Positions 13,271 through 13,317 of a stretch of DNA of 13,317 nt are shown here, piece by piece. The stretch's first letter is position 1, and each line of letters starts with the position of its first letter. The position numbers were made by a program, and so were the translations under genes. Origin of the DNA: SG8-32-3 sp964514055. GTDB lineage: Archaea; Thermoproteota; Bathyarchaeia; Bathyarchaeales; Bathycorpusculaceae. The stretch is taken from assembly GCA_964514055.1 (NCBI GenBank), contig CAZEPB010000036.1, positions 1-13,317 of the forward strand, read 5' to 3'. The notes under the pieces were generated by a model, which was given only the letters and a program-made list of their open reading frames with translations, made no database searches and was not told the DNA's origin.

Positions 13271-13280
13271 CTTTAAAAAG
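13271..13280 (-). promoter_or_regulatory. pyrDK TATA box
   Basis: Minus-strand CTTTTTAAAG about 52 nt before the pyrD start. It would place transcript initiation near 13249 with a leader of about 30 nt. The window ends 37 nt upstream of the box, and no other gene is visible there. Confidence 0.45.
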
Positions 13281-13317
13281 ATAAAGCTTCGTTCAATTCT
13301 CTTCATCCTCATATTCA

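Noticed and set aside
1..13317. CRISPR array or phage defence genes
   Set aside because: No regularly spaced repeats and no cas, nuclease or toxin-antitoxin features were found on either strand.

Overview
The window looks archaeal. Its promoters are TATA/BRE-like (TTTAAATA and TTTATAAG boxes about 25-30 bp before likely transcript starts), and it has two ArnR1-like winged-helix proteins, a DUF1616 membrane protein, a single-domain DPM1-like glycosyltransferase and a PyrK/PyrD pair. Eight of 15 genes appear to start at TTG or GTG. Gene content and codon use suggest a TACK-type archaeon, possibly Bathyarchaeia, but no rRNA or other strong phylogenetic marker is present, so this is an inference. 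I see no tRNA, rRNA, CRISPR array, transposase or integrase.

Positions 1-9981 are entirely minus strand. Reading in the direction of transcription (right to left) there is: a 127-residue unknown protein (9981-9598); wecB, a UDP-GlcNAc 2-epimerase (9451-8357); a small winged-helix regulator, copy B (8301-7987); hemL (7888-6608); a GT2 glycosyltransferase (6430-5738); a 446-nt gap with a conserved promoter/leader; winged-helix regulator copy A (5291-4923); a signal-peptide/TM protein (4913-4404); a DUF1616 protein (4414-3830); then a sugar cluster of DegT-family aminotransferase, SDR epimerase/dehydratase, radical SAM/SPASM protein and a flavin reductase that runs off the left edge. wecB, the GT, the aminotransferase and the SDR are the usual parts of sugar-nucleotide and surface-glycan (N-glycan or S-layer glycan) synthesis. 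The two secreted or membrane-anchored proteins, one rich in N-glycosylation sequons, fit a cell-surface theme.

Positions 10328-13219 look different: more GC-rich and made of core functions. A plus-strand protein with four CBS domains and a C-terminal domain resembling ribosome hibernation factors (HPF/RaiA) converges, with a 2-bp gap, on a minus-strand pyrD-pyrK operon for dihydroorotate oxidation in pyrimidine synthesis.

The most unusual feature is non-coding. The 5' regions at about 5461-5622 and 9985-10148 are diverged copies of one promoter-plus-leader module. They share 47 of 51 bases around the TATA box, two TCTAGA-like boxes 21 bp apart, and a near-identical leader whose CTCC-type arm can pair with the Shine-Dalgarno sequence. 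Both keep the same distance to an ATG. In one copy this ATG opens the 127-residue unknown gene; in the other it opens only a 7-residue ORF ahead of the regulator gene. This suggests a shared regulon with translational control, or capture of a promoter by the regulator/surface-protein operon.
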